The notes under the pieces: model-generated
Database searches by the model: none
What the model was told of the DNA's origin: nothing
Seen by the model: the letters and a program-made list of their open reading frames with translations, nothing else
Shown: positions 1 through 6,696 of the stretch, piece by piece
How the letters are laid out: each line of letters begins with the position of its first letter
Numbering within the stretch: position 1 is the first letter of the stretch
Assembly: GCA_002347815.1 (NCBI GenBank)
Contig: DDXV01000062.1
Coordinates: forward strand, 40,048-104,047
Direction: 5' to 3'
DNA length: 64,000 bases
Source: Syntrophaceae bacterium UBA2251
GTDB lineage: Bacteria; Desulfobacterota; Syntrophia; Syntrophales; UBA2251
Program-made: the position numbers and the translations under genes

Positions 1-67
1 CGGCGACGCTGGCCATATGACTGAAGACGAGACTTGCCTGCCGGATGATCTTGTCCGGTCGATCCAT
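1..67 (-). CDS. dctQ: TRAP transporter small permease (DctQ), N-terminal fragment
   Basis: This is the first 22 codons of a minus-strand gene that runs off the left edge of the window. It begins MDRPDKIIRQ and continues to FSHMASVA, which resembles the short cytoplasmic N-terminus of DctQ-type small TRAP permeases just before their first membrane helix. It lies directly downstream of a DctP-type binding protein, which is the usual TRAP gene order. A purine-rich stretch precedes the ATG. The identification rests on context and a very short peptide, so it is probable rather than certain. Confidence 0.6.
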   Translation of the reverse strand, partial: MDRPDKIIRQASLVFSHMASVA

Positions 68-97
68 TGGCTTCTTTCCCGGCTCCGATGTTGAGGC

Positions 98-130
98 GCT
101 CCCGGCCGACCCGTGAAGGCGGCCGGGAGC
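98..130 (-). other. Intercistronic hairpin between dctP and dctQ
   Basis: A perfect 11-bp inverted repeat (98-108 paired with 120-130, stem GCTCCCGGCCG, 11-nt loop) fills the gap between dctP and dctQ. No T-tract follows it on the minus strand, so it looks more like an mRNA-stabilising or partial-attenuation hairpin than a full terminator. Such hairpins often let a binding protein be made in excess of its permease. Confidence 0.6.
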
Positions 131-159
131 ATTTTCCATCAAGACCGTCCGTGACGACC

Positions 160-1233
160 CTATTTCACGCCCGTCGCCTGTTTGTACTGGCGATAGCTCG
201 AGAACTTTTTCTTACCGAAGACCTTGATCGACGCCTGGATATCCCGTACGGCCTTCTCCGGGTTCACCCCCTGCGACCGGTTGGTGGCGACGTACTCGTT
301 CACCACGGGCGCGACGCCTTTCACCCAGCGCTGGGACTCGGCGCGCGAGAGGGGGATGATCCGGTTGCCCAGGCTGAGGGTGTACCGGCGTCCCTCGGCG
401 TCGAGGTCGTCCCAGGCGCGGGCGTGGACATCGATCCATTCCTCGCTGACCTGTTCCAGGATCTTCCGGATGTCCGGGGGCAGGGACTGCCACTTCTTCT
501 GGTTCATCGCCACGAACATCGCCGTCGTGTAGCCCACGGCGGCCGCTTCCGTCGTGCTCTTGACCACCTCGGCCTGTTTCCATCCCTTGAGGGTTTCGAT
601 CGGGGCGAACGTCCCATCCACGATGCCCTTCTGGAGGGCCTCGTACGTTCCGCCCTGGGGCATGGCCACGGGAACGGCCCCCAGGGCCGTGACGACCTTG
701 GCGCTCAATCCGGTGGAGCGGATCTTCTTTCCCTTCAACTCGTCCAGCGTCTTGATGGGCTTAACGGAGTGGAGGAGGCCGGGACCGTGCGCGTGAATGT
801 AAAGGAGTTTGACGCCGCTGAGCTCCCGGGGCTGCCAGCGTCGATAGAAACCGTTGGCGACATACGTGGCGGCCTGACCGCTGGGATAGCCCAGGGGGAG
901 GTCCAGCGCCTCCATGACCGGGAATCTGCCCCGTGTGTAGGCGAAACAGGACATGCCCAGATCCGAGATCCCGTTCAGGACGCCGTCGAAACACTGATCC
1001 GCCTGGGTCAGGGTACCGCCGTAGAAAAGGTTGATCTTGACGCGTCCCTGGGTGCGTTTTTCGACTTCCTTGGCCCAGGCGTCGGCCGCCTTGGCCTGAC
1101 CGTGCGTGGATGGAAAGAAGATGCTGTAGGTCAGGGTGATGTCGGCGGCCCGACAATCGATGGCCGTGATGTTCACGACCCACAGGAGGACCGCGGAGAC
1201 GGTCAGCAACAACGTGAAACTTTTTCTTTTCAT
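160..1233 (-). CDS. dctP: TRAP transporter substrate-binding protein (DctP family)
   Basis: The product is the periplasmic solute receptor of a tripartite ATP-independent (TRAP) importer, which typically carries organic acids. The 357-residue protein starts with a signal peptide (MKRKSFTLLL, hydrophobic core, cleavage near DCRAADITL) and has the DctP pattern: TYSIFFPSTH near the mature N-terminus, an ELKGKKIR segment and a GTYEALQKGIVDG segment. The frame is open for 50 more codons upstream, but the ATG at 1233 is preceded by AGGAG at good spacing and gives a proper signal peptide, so it is taken as the start. The next gene downstream is the dctQ fragment. The substrate cannot be read from the sequence. 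Confidence 0.9.
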   Translation of the reverse strand: MKRKSFTLLLTVSAVLLWVVNITAIDCRAADITLTYSIFFPSTHGQAKAADAWAKEVEKRTQGRVKINLFYGGTLTQADQCFDGVLNGISDLGMSCFAYTRGRFPVMEALDLPLGYPSGQAATYVANGFYRRWQPRELSGVKLLYIHAHGPGLLHSVKPIKTLDELKGKKIRSTGLSAKVVTALGAVPVAMPQGGTYEALQKGIVDGTFAPIETLKGWKQAEVVKSTTEAAAVGYTTAMFVAMNQKKWQSLPPDIRKILEQVSEEWIDVHARAWDDLDAEGRRYTLSLGNRIIPLSRAESQRWVKGVAPVVNEYVATNRSQGVNPEKAVRDIQASIKVFGKKKFSSYRQYKQATGVK

Positions 1234-1547
1234 GGCGAGGCTCCTTTGACGAAAGGTTCGGGTTACAGGAAAATAATGCAAAAAACGCCAACCGGGACAG
1301 CTCAGGAAAGCCGCCCGGTTCAACCAGGACTGTGTAAACATGAAGTCGGGAAACGGGGGATTGGATCGCCTGCTGGACCGCACGGAAGGCGGACAGCAGG
1401 CATCAATACGTATAGATCGGCCGGCAGGTCAAGACGCTCGGGGGATGACTGGGGGTACGTTTCATCCGGGATGAAGTCCTCTCCGCTACGGAGTCATTTG
1501 TGCACGATGTTGGCCTTTATGAAATTTCACCGGGGCTGTCAAGCGAT
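1234..1547. other. Intergenic region upstream of dctP; no gene seen
   Basis: About 310 bases separate dctP from the next minus-strand gene. I see no convincing ORF, RNA gene or good sigma-70 promoter. A minus-strand TTGGC...TTGCA-like stretch near 1276-1292 resembles a sigma-54 element, but the GG-to-GC spacing is 8 instead of 10. Confidence 0.5.
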
Positions 1548-1850
1548 TTATTTCTGGCTTCCCTCTTTGATCTTTTCCAGTTCTTCCCGGTACAACTCCG
1601 CCCGCGCTTTGACGATTTCGATTTCTTCCCGGGCCTGGTCGAGCTTCTCCTCCTGACGGCGCTTCTCCTCGCGGATCTTTTCCTGGAGGTCGTCAAACCC
1701 GACGTAGACGGCCAGAATCCCCCCCAGGAGCAGGGCAATGGGAAGACCGCCCTTGAGCAGGATGAAAAAAGCCTCATGCCATCCGATCAGGCCGATGAGT
1801 CCGAGGACGGCGGCGACGGCGCCGCCCAACATCAAAGCGTTCAATGGCAT
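1548..1850 (-). CDS. Small membrane protein with C-terminal coiled coil, unknown function
   Basis: This 100-residue protein has two hydrophobic segments (about residues 5-24 and 29-50), followed by a highly charged helical tail from DDLQEKIREE to the end that should form a coiled coil. The ATG at 1850 is preceded by AAGGAGG at 7-8 nt, a strong ribosome binding site, so the gene is likely real. I do not recognise a named family. A cytoplasmic coiled coil anchored by two helices would suit a scaffold or accessory of a membrane process, but that is only inference. It faces the his operon divergently and is not clearly linked to dctP. Confidence 0.65.
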   Translation of the reverse strand: MPLNALMLGGAVAAVLGLIGLIGWHEAFFILLKGGLPIALLLGGILAVYVGFDDLQEKIREEKRRQEEKLDQAREEIEIVKARAELYREELEKIKEGSQK

Positions 1851-2234
1851 TTTTCATCCTCCTTCCATGGCGGGTCCGTCATGTGGCGGACCGCCGGCAC
1901 CCGGCATGACGCTGGCGCTTCGCGATCGGCGCGACGCTCGAAATGAACCCCGGAAACAACCCCCCTGCCTTTCGCGACTATCACAAAATGGGTTGATCTG
2001 CAAGATGAAATCATCCCGGCTGGCGTTGCGGCGGAATGAGTTTCGCGCCGGTGGGTGTCGTGCGATCCGGAAAATAATCCTTGATAAATTACACCACTTC
2101 CATTAGCATCTTTCGCACTGCCGCCGGGCGGTAGCCATCGACCGGGGCCACCGGAGATCGCCCGGTGCCGGCATACCTGGGAGATCGATTTTCATGGGGC
2201 GCCGGAACGCATCGTCGGGATAGGAACATGCGCC
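1851..2234. other. Divergent intergenic region before the his genes
   Basis: This 384-base gap lies between the small membrane protein (minus) and hisI (plus). It contains the hisI promoter candidate at 2081-2109 and a leader of about 120 nt. I see no His-rich leader peptide with a run of histidine codons, so classic his attenuation is not evident. Confidence 0.5.
2081..2109 (+). promoter_or_regulatory. Candidate sigma-70 promoter for the his operon
   Basis: TTGATA (2081-2086) and TAGCAT (2104-2109) are separated by 17 nt. It is the best promoter-like pair upstream of hisI and would give a leader of about 120 nt. Read by eye, not tested. Confidence 0.5.
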
Positions 2235-2615
2235 ATGACAGAACCGGATTTTGAAAAGGGCGATGGCCTGATACCGGTCATCGTTCAGGAAAGCGAGACG
2301 GGGGAAGTGCTCATGCTGGCCTACATGAATGCCGAGGCCTGGCGGGAAACCCTCCGGACGGGGAAGGCCACCTACTGGAGCCGCTCCCGCCAGACCCTCT
2401 GGGTGAAAGGGGAGTCTTCCGGTCACGTTCAGTGGGTGCAGGAAATCCGGATCGACTGCGACCGGGACACCCTGCTTCTCAGGGTCCGCCAGGTTGGAGA
2501 CGCGGCCTGCCATACGGGATACCGGTCCTGTTTCTACCGGAAGCTCTCTCCGGGTTCGGAAGCGATCGTGGGAGAGCGGATATTTGACCCGGAAACCGTT
2601 TACAAAAAAGGCTGA
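2235..2615 (+). CDS. hisI: Phosphoribosyl-AMP cyclohydrolase
   Basis: HisI opens the purine ring of phosphoribosyl-AMP in the third step of histidine synthesis. The 126-residue product is the monofunctional form, with no fused HisE pyrophosphohydrolase. Family signatures are LMLAYMNAEAW near residue 30, TYWSRSR near 47, and metal-ligand cysteines in IRIDCDRDT and in ACHTGYRSCFY near residue 95. It is the first gene of a local his group (hisI, hisG, hisB, lipoprotein, hisA). HisE, D, C, H and F are not in the window. Confidence 0.96.
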   Translation: MTEPDFEKGDGLIPVIVQESETGEVLMLAYMNAEAWRETLRTGKATYWSRSRQTLWVKGESSGHVQWVQEIRIDCDRDTLLLRVRQVGDAACHTGYRSCFYRKLSPGSEAIVGERIFDPETVYKKG

Positions 2616-2715
2616 AGGCGATTGAGCCCATCGGGCGCCGCGCGGTTGATGGAAGAACCGGTTCGGCATCGTCCGACCCGGCCCGGGCGGTGAGAATCTA
2701 AAAAGGGAAAAACAT

Positions 2716-3636
2716 ATGGCCCCCAGGAAGAAAACGCAGGCCGCGCCGGTGTGCGGAACCCCGGAACGCAGGCTCAAAATCGGAATTCCGAAAGGCAGTC
2801 TCGAAAACAGTACGATCGACCTGTTCAAGCGGGCCGGCTGGCGGATCACCTATGACAGCCGGAGCTATTTCCCCGACATCGACGACGAAGAGCTCTGCTG
2901 CACCCTCGTGCGGGCGCAGGAGATGTCCCGTTACGTTGAGGACGGAACGCTGGATCTGGGACTGACGGGCCGGGACTGGATCATGGAGAACGAATCCCGC
3001 GTCGTCGTCGTCCAGGACCTGGTCTACTCCAAGACCTCCATGCGTCCGGCGCGCTGGGTTCTCGTCGTCCGGGAGGATTCGCCGATCCGGTCGCTGGCCG
3101 ATCTGGAGGGAAAGCGCATCTCGACGGAGTTGGTCAGTTTCACGAAGAAGTATTTCAGGAAACAAAAGATCGATGTGCATGTGGAGTTTTCCTGGGGGGC
3201 GACGGAAGCGAAAGTGGTCGAGGGATTGGTGGACGCCATCGTGGAGGTGACGGAAACCGGCAGCACCATCCGGGCCAACAAGCTCCGGATCGTTCACGAA
3301 CTCCTGAAAACCAATACGCAACTCATCGCGAATGCCGAGGCCTGGAAGGATCCCTGGAGAAAACAGAAGATCGAGCAGATCCGGACCCTCCTGATGGGAT
3401 CGCTGCAGGCCATGAACAAGGTGGGGATCAAGCTGAACGTCGCCCGTAAAAACCTGGGGCGGGTCATGCTCCTGCTGCCCTCCCTCAAGGCGCCGACGGT
3501 GTCCAGCCTCTATTCCGAAGACTGGTTTGCCGTGGAGACGATCGTCGATATGGCGATCGTGCGGGAGCTCATCCCGCTCCTGACGGAGGCGGGGGCGGAG
3601 GGCATCATCGAGTATCCCCTGCATAAGGTCATTTGA
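2716..3636 (+). CDS. hisG: ATP phosphoribosyltransferase, long form
   Basis: HisG catalyses the committed step of histidine synthesis, joining ATP and PRPP. At 306 residues it is the long, self-sufficient form. The catalytic part contains LGLTGRDWI (about residue 80) and the PRPP loop in VEVTETGSTIRANKLRIV (about 175-192). The last 75 residues, ending EGIIEYPLHKVI, form the regulatory ACT-like domain that binds histidine, so no HisZ partner is needed. An A/G-rich AAAGGGAAA lies before the ATG. It is followed almost at once by hisB, implying translational coupling. Confidence 0.96.
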   Translation: MAPRKKTQAAPVCGTPERRLKIGIPKGSLENSTIDLFKRAGWRITYDSRSYFPDIDDEELCCTLVRAQEMSRYVEDGTLDLGLTGRDWIMENESRVVVVQDLVYSKTSMRPARWVLVVREDSPIRSLADLEGKRISTELVSFTKKYFRKQKIDVHVEFSWGATEAKVVEGLVDAIVEVTETGSTIRANKLRIVHELLKTNTQLIANAEAWKDPWRKQKIEQIRTLLMGSLQAMNKVGIKLNVARKNLGRVMLLLPSLKAPTVSSLYSEDWFAVETIVDMAIVRELIPLLTEAGAEGIIEYPLHKVI

Positions 3637-3643
3637 GGTGGCC

Positions 3644-4231
3644 ATGAAAAGAAAGGCCCGGATACACAGAAAGACGAGCGAGACGGACATCGCCATCGCC
3701 CTCGCGCTCGAGGGAACGGGCACAGCCCGCGTGAATACGACGATTCCTTTCCTGGACCATATGCTGACCCTGTTCGCCAAGCACGGCCGTTTCGACCTCG
3801 ACGTTCAGGCCTCGGGAGATACGGAGGTCGACGACCATCACCTGGTGGAGGATGTGGGCATCTGTCTGGGGGACGCGCTGAAGGAGGCGTTGGGGGGAAA
3901 ACAGGGCATCAACCGTTACGGAATTGCCCTGACGCCGATGGATGAAACCCTCTGCAGCGTGGCCCTCGATCTGTCCGGGCGCCCCTATCTGGTGTACCAT
4001 GTCAAGTTCGGCAGCCGGAAAATCAAGCAGTTCGACGCGGCGCTCCTGCATGAATTCTTCAAGGCCCTGACCGATCGGAGTGGAATGACATTGCATATCA
4101 ATCTTGTCTATGGTAAAAATACCCACCACATCGCAGAGGGAACCTTCAAGGCCTTCGCCCGGGCCCTGATGGAGGCCGTCGCGATTCCGGAGGGTCGGAC
4201 GGACCTTCCTTCAACCAAAGGACTCCTGTAG
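3644..4231 (+). CDS. hisB: Imidazoleglycerol-phosphate dehydratase
   Basis: HisB dehydrates imidazole glycerol phosphate to imidazole acetol phosphate. The 195-residue monofunctional enzyme shows the two manganese-binding motifs DHHLVEDVGI (about residue 65) and HHIAEGTFKAFARAL (about 163), plus the N-terminal TSETDIAI strand and FLDHMLTLFAKHG. An in-frame GTG six bases upstream (3638) is possible, but GAGGTG at 3635-3640 looks like the ribosome binding site for the ATG at 3644. The hisG stop overlaps that site, so the two genes are likely coupled. Confidence 0.96.
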   Translation: MKRKARIHRKTSETDIAIALALEGTGTARVNTTIPFLDHMLTLFAKHGRFDLDVQASGDTEVDDHHLVEDVGICLGDALKEALGGKQGINRYGIALTPMDETLCSVALDLSGRPYLVYHVKFGSRKIKQFDAALLHEFFKALTDRSGMTLHINLVYGKNTHHIAEGTFKAFARALMEAVAIPEGRTDLPSTKGLL

Positions 4232-4282
4232 GGCGTTTCCCGCCGGAGGGAGGCGCCGCCGGGCCGGCAGCCGGCATCGTTC

Positions 4283-4981
4283 ATGAAGACCTGCGTGACA
4301 CCGCTTGGAAAGGCCTGCCTTCTTCTGGCCATCGCCGCCGCCCTGTGGGGAACGGCGGCCTGCGCTTCCCGGCCCGGGGTTGCCGCCGGCGTTCCGGTCA
4401 AGGAGCCGGCTGTCCTGAAGCGGATCGCCGTTCTGCCCTTTGCGGAAATCTCCCCCGATGAGACCTCCGGGCGCTCGGGACGGTGTCCCGTGTGCGGCGC
4501 CCTGTTCAGCGCGGAAGCGATGCCGGAAGGGGCTGCGGGCGTCGTTGAGGGCACCTTTGTCCGGCGGATCGAGGCCGGGGGCAAATTCGATCTTGTTCCG
4601 AACGACCGGACCCAGGCCGTCTACCAGCGCCTTGAAGCGGCGACCCTGAAACAGACCCCCCTTCAGGTCCTGAGGGCAGCGGGACAGGACCTCGCGGTGG
4701 AGGGCATTGTGGCCGGCTATGTCTACCGGTTTCGGGAGCGGAAAGGGTATCCCTACGCCGCGGAACGTCCGGCCTCGGTCGCATTCGAGATCCACCTGAT
4801 CCGCGTCAGCGACGGCGCTTCCGTCTGGCGGGGCATTTACGACCACACCCAAGCCTCCCTGATGGAGAACATCCTCCATGCCGCTTCTTTTTACCGGGAG
4901 AAGGGACGGTGGGTATCGGCGGCGGAACTGACCGACGAGGGGATGGAGGGGGTTCTCCAGACCTTTCCCGGACTGAATTAG
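4283..4981 (+). CDS. Predicted lipoprotein inside the his operon, unknown function
   Basis: This 232-residue protein begins with a lipoprotein signal (LWGTAACAS, lipidated Cys near residue 27), so it should be anchored in the outer or inner membrane. The body runs from a strand-like RIAVLPFAEIS to VFEIHLIRVSDGASVWRG-type elements. These resemble lipoproteins of the CsgG/GNA1162 kind that contribute to envelope complexes, but I cannot place it firmly. An unusual CPVCG pair near residue 74 could bind a metal or form a disulfide. It sits 51 nt after hisB and is followed by a hairpin terminator before hisA. No link to histidine synthesis is apparent. Confidence 0.75.
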   Translation: MKTCVTPLGKACLLLAIAAALWGTAACASRPGVAAGVPVKEPAVLKRIAVLPFAEISPDETSGRSGRCPVCGALFSAEAMPEGAAGVVEGTFVRRIEAGGKFDLVPNDRTQAVYQRLEAATLKQTPLQVLRAAGQDLAVEGIVAGYVYRFRERKGYPYAAERPASVAFEIHLIRVSDGASVWRGIYDHTQASLMENILHAASFYREKGRWVSAAELTDEGMEGVLQTFPGLN

Positions 4982-5007
4982 GCGGACGCTTCGTTCGCGT
5001 TATCGTC

Positions 5008-5045
5008 TTCGGAATTTCTGCTGGCAGGAAATTCCGAATTTTTTT
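5008..5045 (+). terminator. Rho-independent terminator between the lipoprotein gene and hisA
   Basis: A perfect 11-bp stem (TTCGGAATTTC at 5008-5018 with GAAATTCCGAA at 5028-5038, 9-nt loop) is followed by seven T residues (5039-5045). The hisA GTG start is only 15 bases further on, leaving no room for a promoter after the hairpin. HisA must therefore be made by read-through or from an upstream antiterminated transcript. Confidence 0.85.
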
Positions 5046-5059
5046 CATGGAGTACGATC

Positions 5060-5812
5060 GTGATCCTCATCCCGGCCATTGATCTGAAAGACGGCATGTG
5101 CGTGCGGCTCCGCCAGGGGGACTTTTCGCGCGTGACCGTGTACGGGGAAGATCCTGCGGCCATGGCGACCCACTGGTGTCGTCAGGGCGCGACCCGGATC
5201 CACGTTGTCGATCTGGATGGTTCCCGTGCCGGCGAACCCCGGAATCGCAGGGCCGTTCAGGACATCGTCAGAACGGTACCCATCCCCGTGGAAGTCGGGG
5301 GGGGGATCCGGACGCTCGACACGATCGCCGACTATCTCGAACTGGGGGTCCGGTGGGTGATTCTCGGGACGGCGGCGATGAAGAACGCCTCCCTCCTGGA
5401 GGAGGCGTGCCGACGCTGGCCGGGGCGCATCATTCTCGGCCTGGACGCCGCCGACGGACGCGTGGCCGTCGAGGCCTGGACGGAGAGCACGGCGGAAACG
5501 GCGATCGACCTGGCCCGGCGCTACGAAAGCCTTGCGCTTGCGGCCATCGTTTATACCGACATCCGTCGTGACGGCATGGAAGTGGGGGTCAACGTCGCGG
5601 CGACGAAACTCCTGGCCGAATCTCTTCGTCTGCCCGTGATCGCTTCGGGAGGCGTAGCGGGGATCGGGGATATCGAGAGGCTGCTGGAGATCGAAAATGC
5701 CGGCGTCATGGGCGTGATTATCGGCAAGGCCCTGTACACCGGCGCCATATCCCTGCCGGAGGCGCTCCGTTTGCAGGGGGGAAGCGCGCCGGCGGCATCG
5801 CACGGAGGTTGA
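5060..5812 (+). CDS. hisA: ProFAR isomerase (1-(5-phosphoribosyl)-5-[(5-phosphoribosylamino)methylideneamino]imidazole-4-carboxamide isomerase)
   Basis: HisA performs the Amadori rearrangement in histidine synthesis and has a TIM barrel built from two half-barrels. The 250-residue product starts IPAIDLKDGMCVRL, where the catalytic Asp of the first half lies. It contains the phosphate loops EVGGGIRTLD (about residue 78) and IASGGVAGIGDIERL (about 194), with the second catalytic Asp in YTDIRRDGM (about 170). Translation starts at GTG 5060, with GGAG upstream. It lies immediately behind a strong terminator hairpin. HisF, its usual neighbour, is absent, and a HIT protein follows 4 nt later. Confidence 0.95.
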   Translation: MILIPAIDLKDGMCVRLRQGDFSRVTVYGEDPAAMATHWCRQGATRIHVVDLDGSRAGEPRNRRAVQDIVRTVPIPVEVGGGIRTLDTIADYLELGVRWVILGTAAMKNASLLEEACRRWPGRIILGLDAADGRVAVEAWTESTAETAIDLARRYESLALAAIVYTDIRRDGMEVGVNVAATKLLAESLRLPVIASGGVAGIGDIERLLEIENAGVMGVIIGKALYTGAISLPEALRLQGGSAPAASHGG

Positions 5813-5816
5813 TGTC

Positions 5817-6161
5817 ATGGAGGATTGCGTTTTCTGCAAAATCATCAGCGGGGCCATTCCCGCGGGCAAGGTGTACGAGGACGAGCATGTACTGGCCTTC
5901 GACGATATCCATCCCATGTCCCCGATCCACGTCGTCCTGATCCCCAAACGGCATATCCCGACCCTGCTCGATCTGGCGCCGTCGGAGGACGATTTGTCCC
6001 GGCATCTGATCCAAGGCGTACAGGCGGTTGCCAGGATCAAAGGCCTGGATCGGAACGGATTCCGGATGGTGATCAATTGCAAGGAAGACGGGGGGCAGGT
6101 CGTTTTTCACCTGCACTGCCACATCCTGGGGGGGCGGCGGCTGAAGGACGATCTTGCCTGA
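5817..6161 (+). CDS. HIT family protein (HinT-like purine nucleotide hydrolase)
   Basis: This 114-residue protein is a histidine-triad nucleotide-binding protein of the HinT branch, expected to hydrolyse adenosine phosphoramidates and aminoacyl-AMP adducts. It begins CVFCKIISGAIP, where two Cys of the optional zinc site lie, contains HVVLIPKRHIPTL, and ends with the catalytic triad motif HLHCHILGG near residue 100. It starts 4 nt after hisA, so it is co-transcribed. HIT genes often sit beside his genes in this lineage without a known pathway link. Confidence 0.93.
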   Translation: MEDCVFCKIISGAIPAGKVYEDEHVLAFDDIHPMSPIHVVLIPKRHIPTLLDLAPSEDDLSRHLIQGVQAVARIKGLDRNGFRMVINCKEDGGQVVFHLHCHILGGRRLKDDLA

Positions 6162-6175
6162 AGTGCTCACCGCTG

Positions 6176-6203
6176 TTGACAACCGCACGAGGTGTACTAA
6201 CTT
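6176..6203 (+). promoter_or_regulatory. Candidate promoter for yqeY-dnaG-rpoD
   Basis: TTGACA (6176-6181) and TAACTT (6198-6203) are 16 nt apart, directly after the HIT gene and about 27 nt before the yqeY start. The perfect -35 hexamer makes this one of the clearer promoters in the window. Confidence 0.6.
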
Positions 6204-6230
6204 AAGCGCATACCGGAAGGATGATCCCTT

Positions 6231-6680
6231 ATGAATTTTCGTGAAAAGATAACCGAGGACATGGTTCAGGCCGCCAAGAACCGGGAAAAGATCCGGCTCT
6301 CCGCTTTGCGGCTGATCAAGACCGGCATGCACAACCGCGAAATCGATCTCAAGCGTGAGATGAACGAGGCCGAATTTCTCCAGATGCTCGCCTCCATGGT
6401 CAAGCAGCGCAGGGACTCCATCGAACAGTTCGGCAAGGGGGGGCGGGCCGACCTGGTTGCCCACGAGGAAGAGGAACTCCGGATCATCCAGGAGTTCATG
6501 CCCCGTCCCCTGTCGGACGAGGAGATCGACCGGGAGATCGACCGGGCCATCGACGAAGCCGGTGCGGCCGCTCCGAAGGATCTGGGAAAGGTCATGAAAA
6601 TCCTCATGCCGAAACTCGCCGGAAAGGCCGATGGCAAGACCGTGGGAGAGAAGGTCAAGGCAAGACTGACCGGGACGTAG
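6231..6680 (+). CDS. yqeY: GatB/YqeY family protein
   Basis: This 149-residue protein belongs to the YqeY family, which resembles the C-terminal tRNA-binding domain of the GatB amidotransferase subunit. It matches along its length: an N-terminal FREKITEDMVQAAKNREK helix, LSALRLIKT, and the C-terminal segment DLGKVMKILMPKLAGKADGK. Its cellular role is unsettled; a tRNA-linked function is usually proposed. It heads the macromolecular synthesis operon in front of dnaG and rpoD, where rpsU often also occurs but is missing here. Confidence 0.93.
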   Translation: MNFREKITEDMVQAAKNREKIRLSALRLIKTGMHNREIDLKREMNEAEFLQMLASMVKQRRDSIEQFGKGGRADLVAHEEEELRIIQEFMPRPLSDEEIDREIDRAIDEAGAAAPKDLGKVMKILMPKLAGKADGKTVGEKVKARLTGT

Positions 6681-6696
6681 GAGAGGCGGACGGATC

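Noticed and set aside
1270..1300. Sigma-54 (-24/-12) promoter upstream of dctP
   Set aside because: The GG-to-GC distance is 8 nt instead of the required 10, and no other sigma-54 element was found near it.
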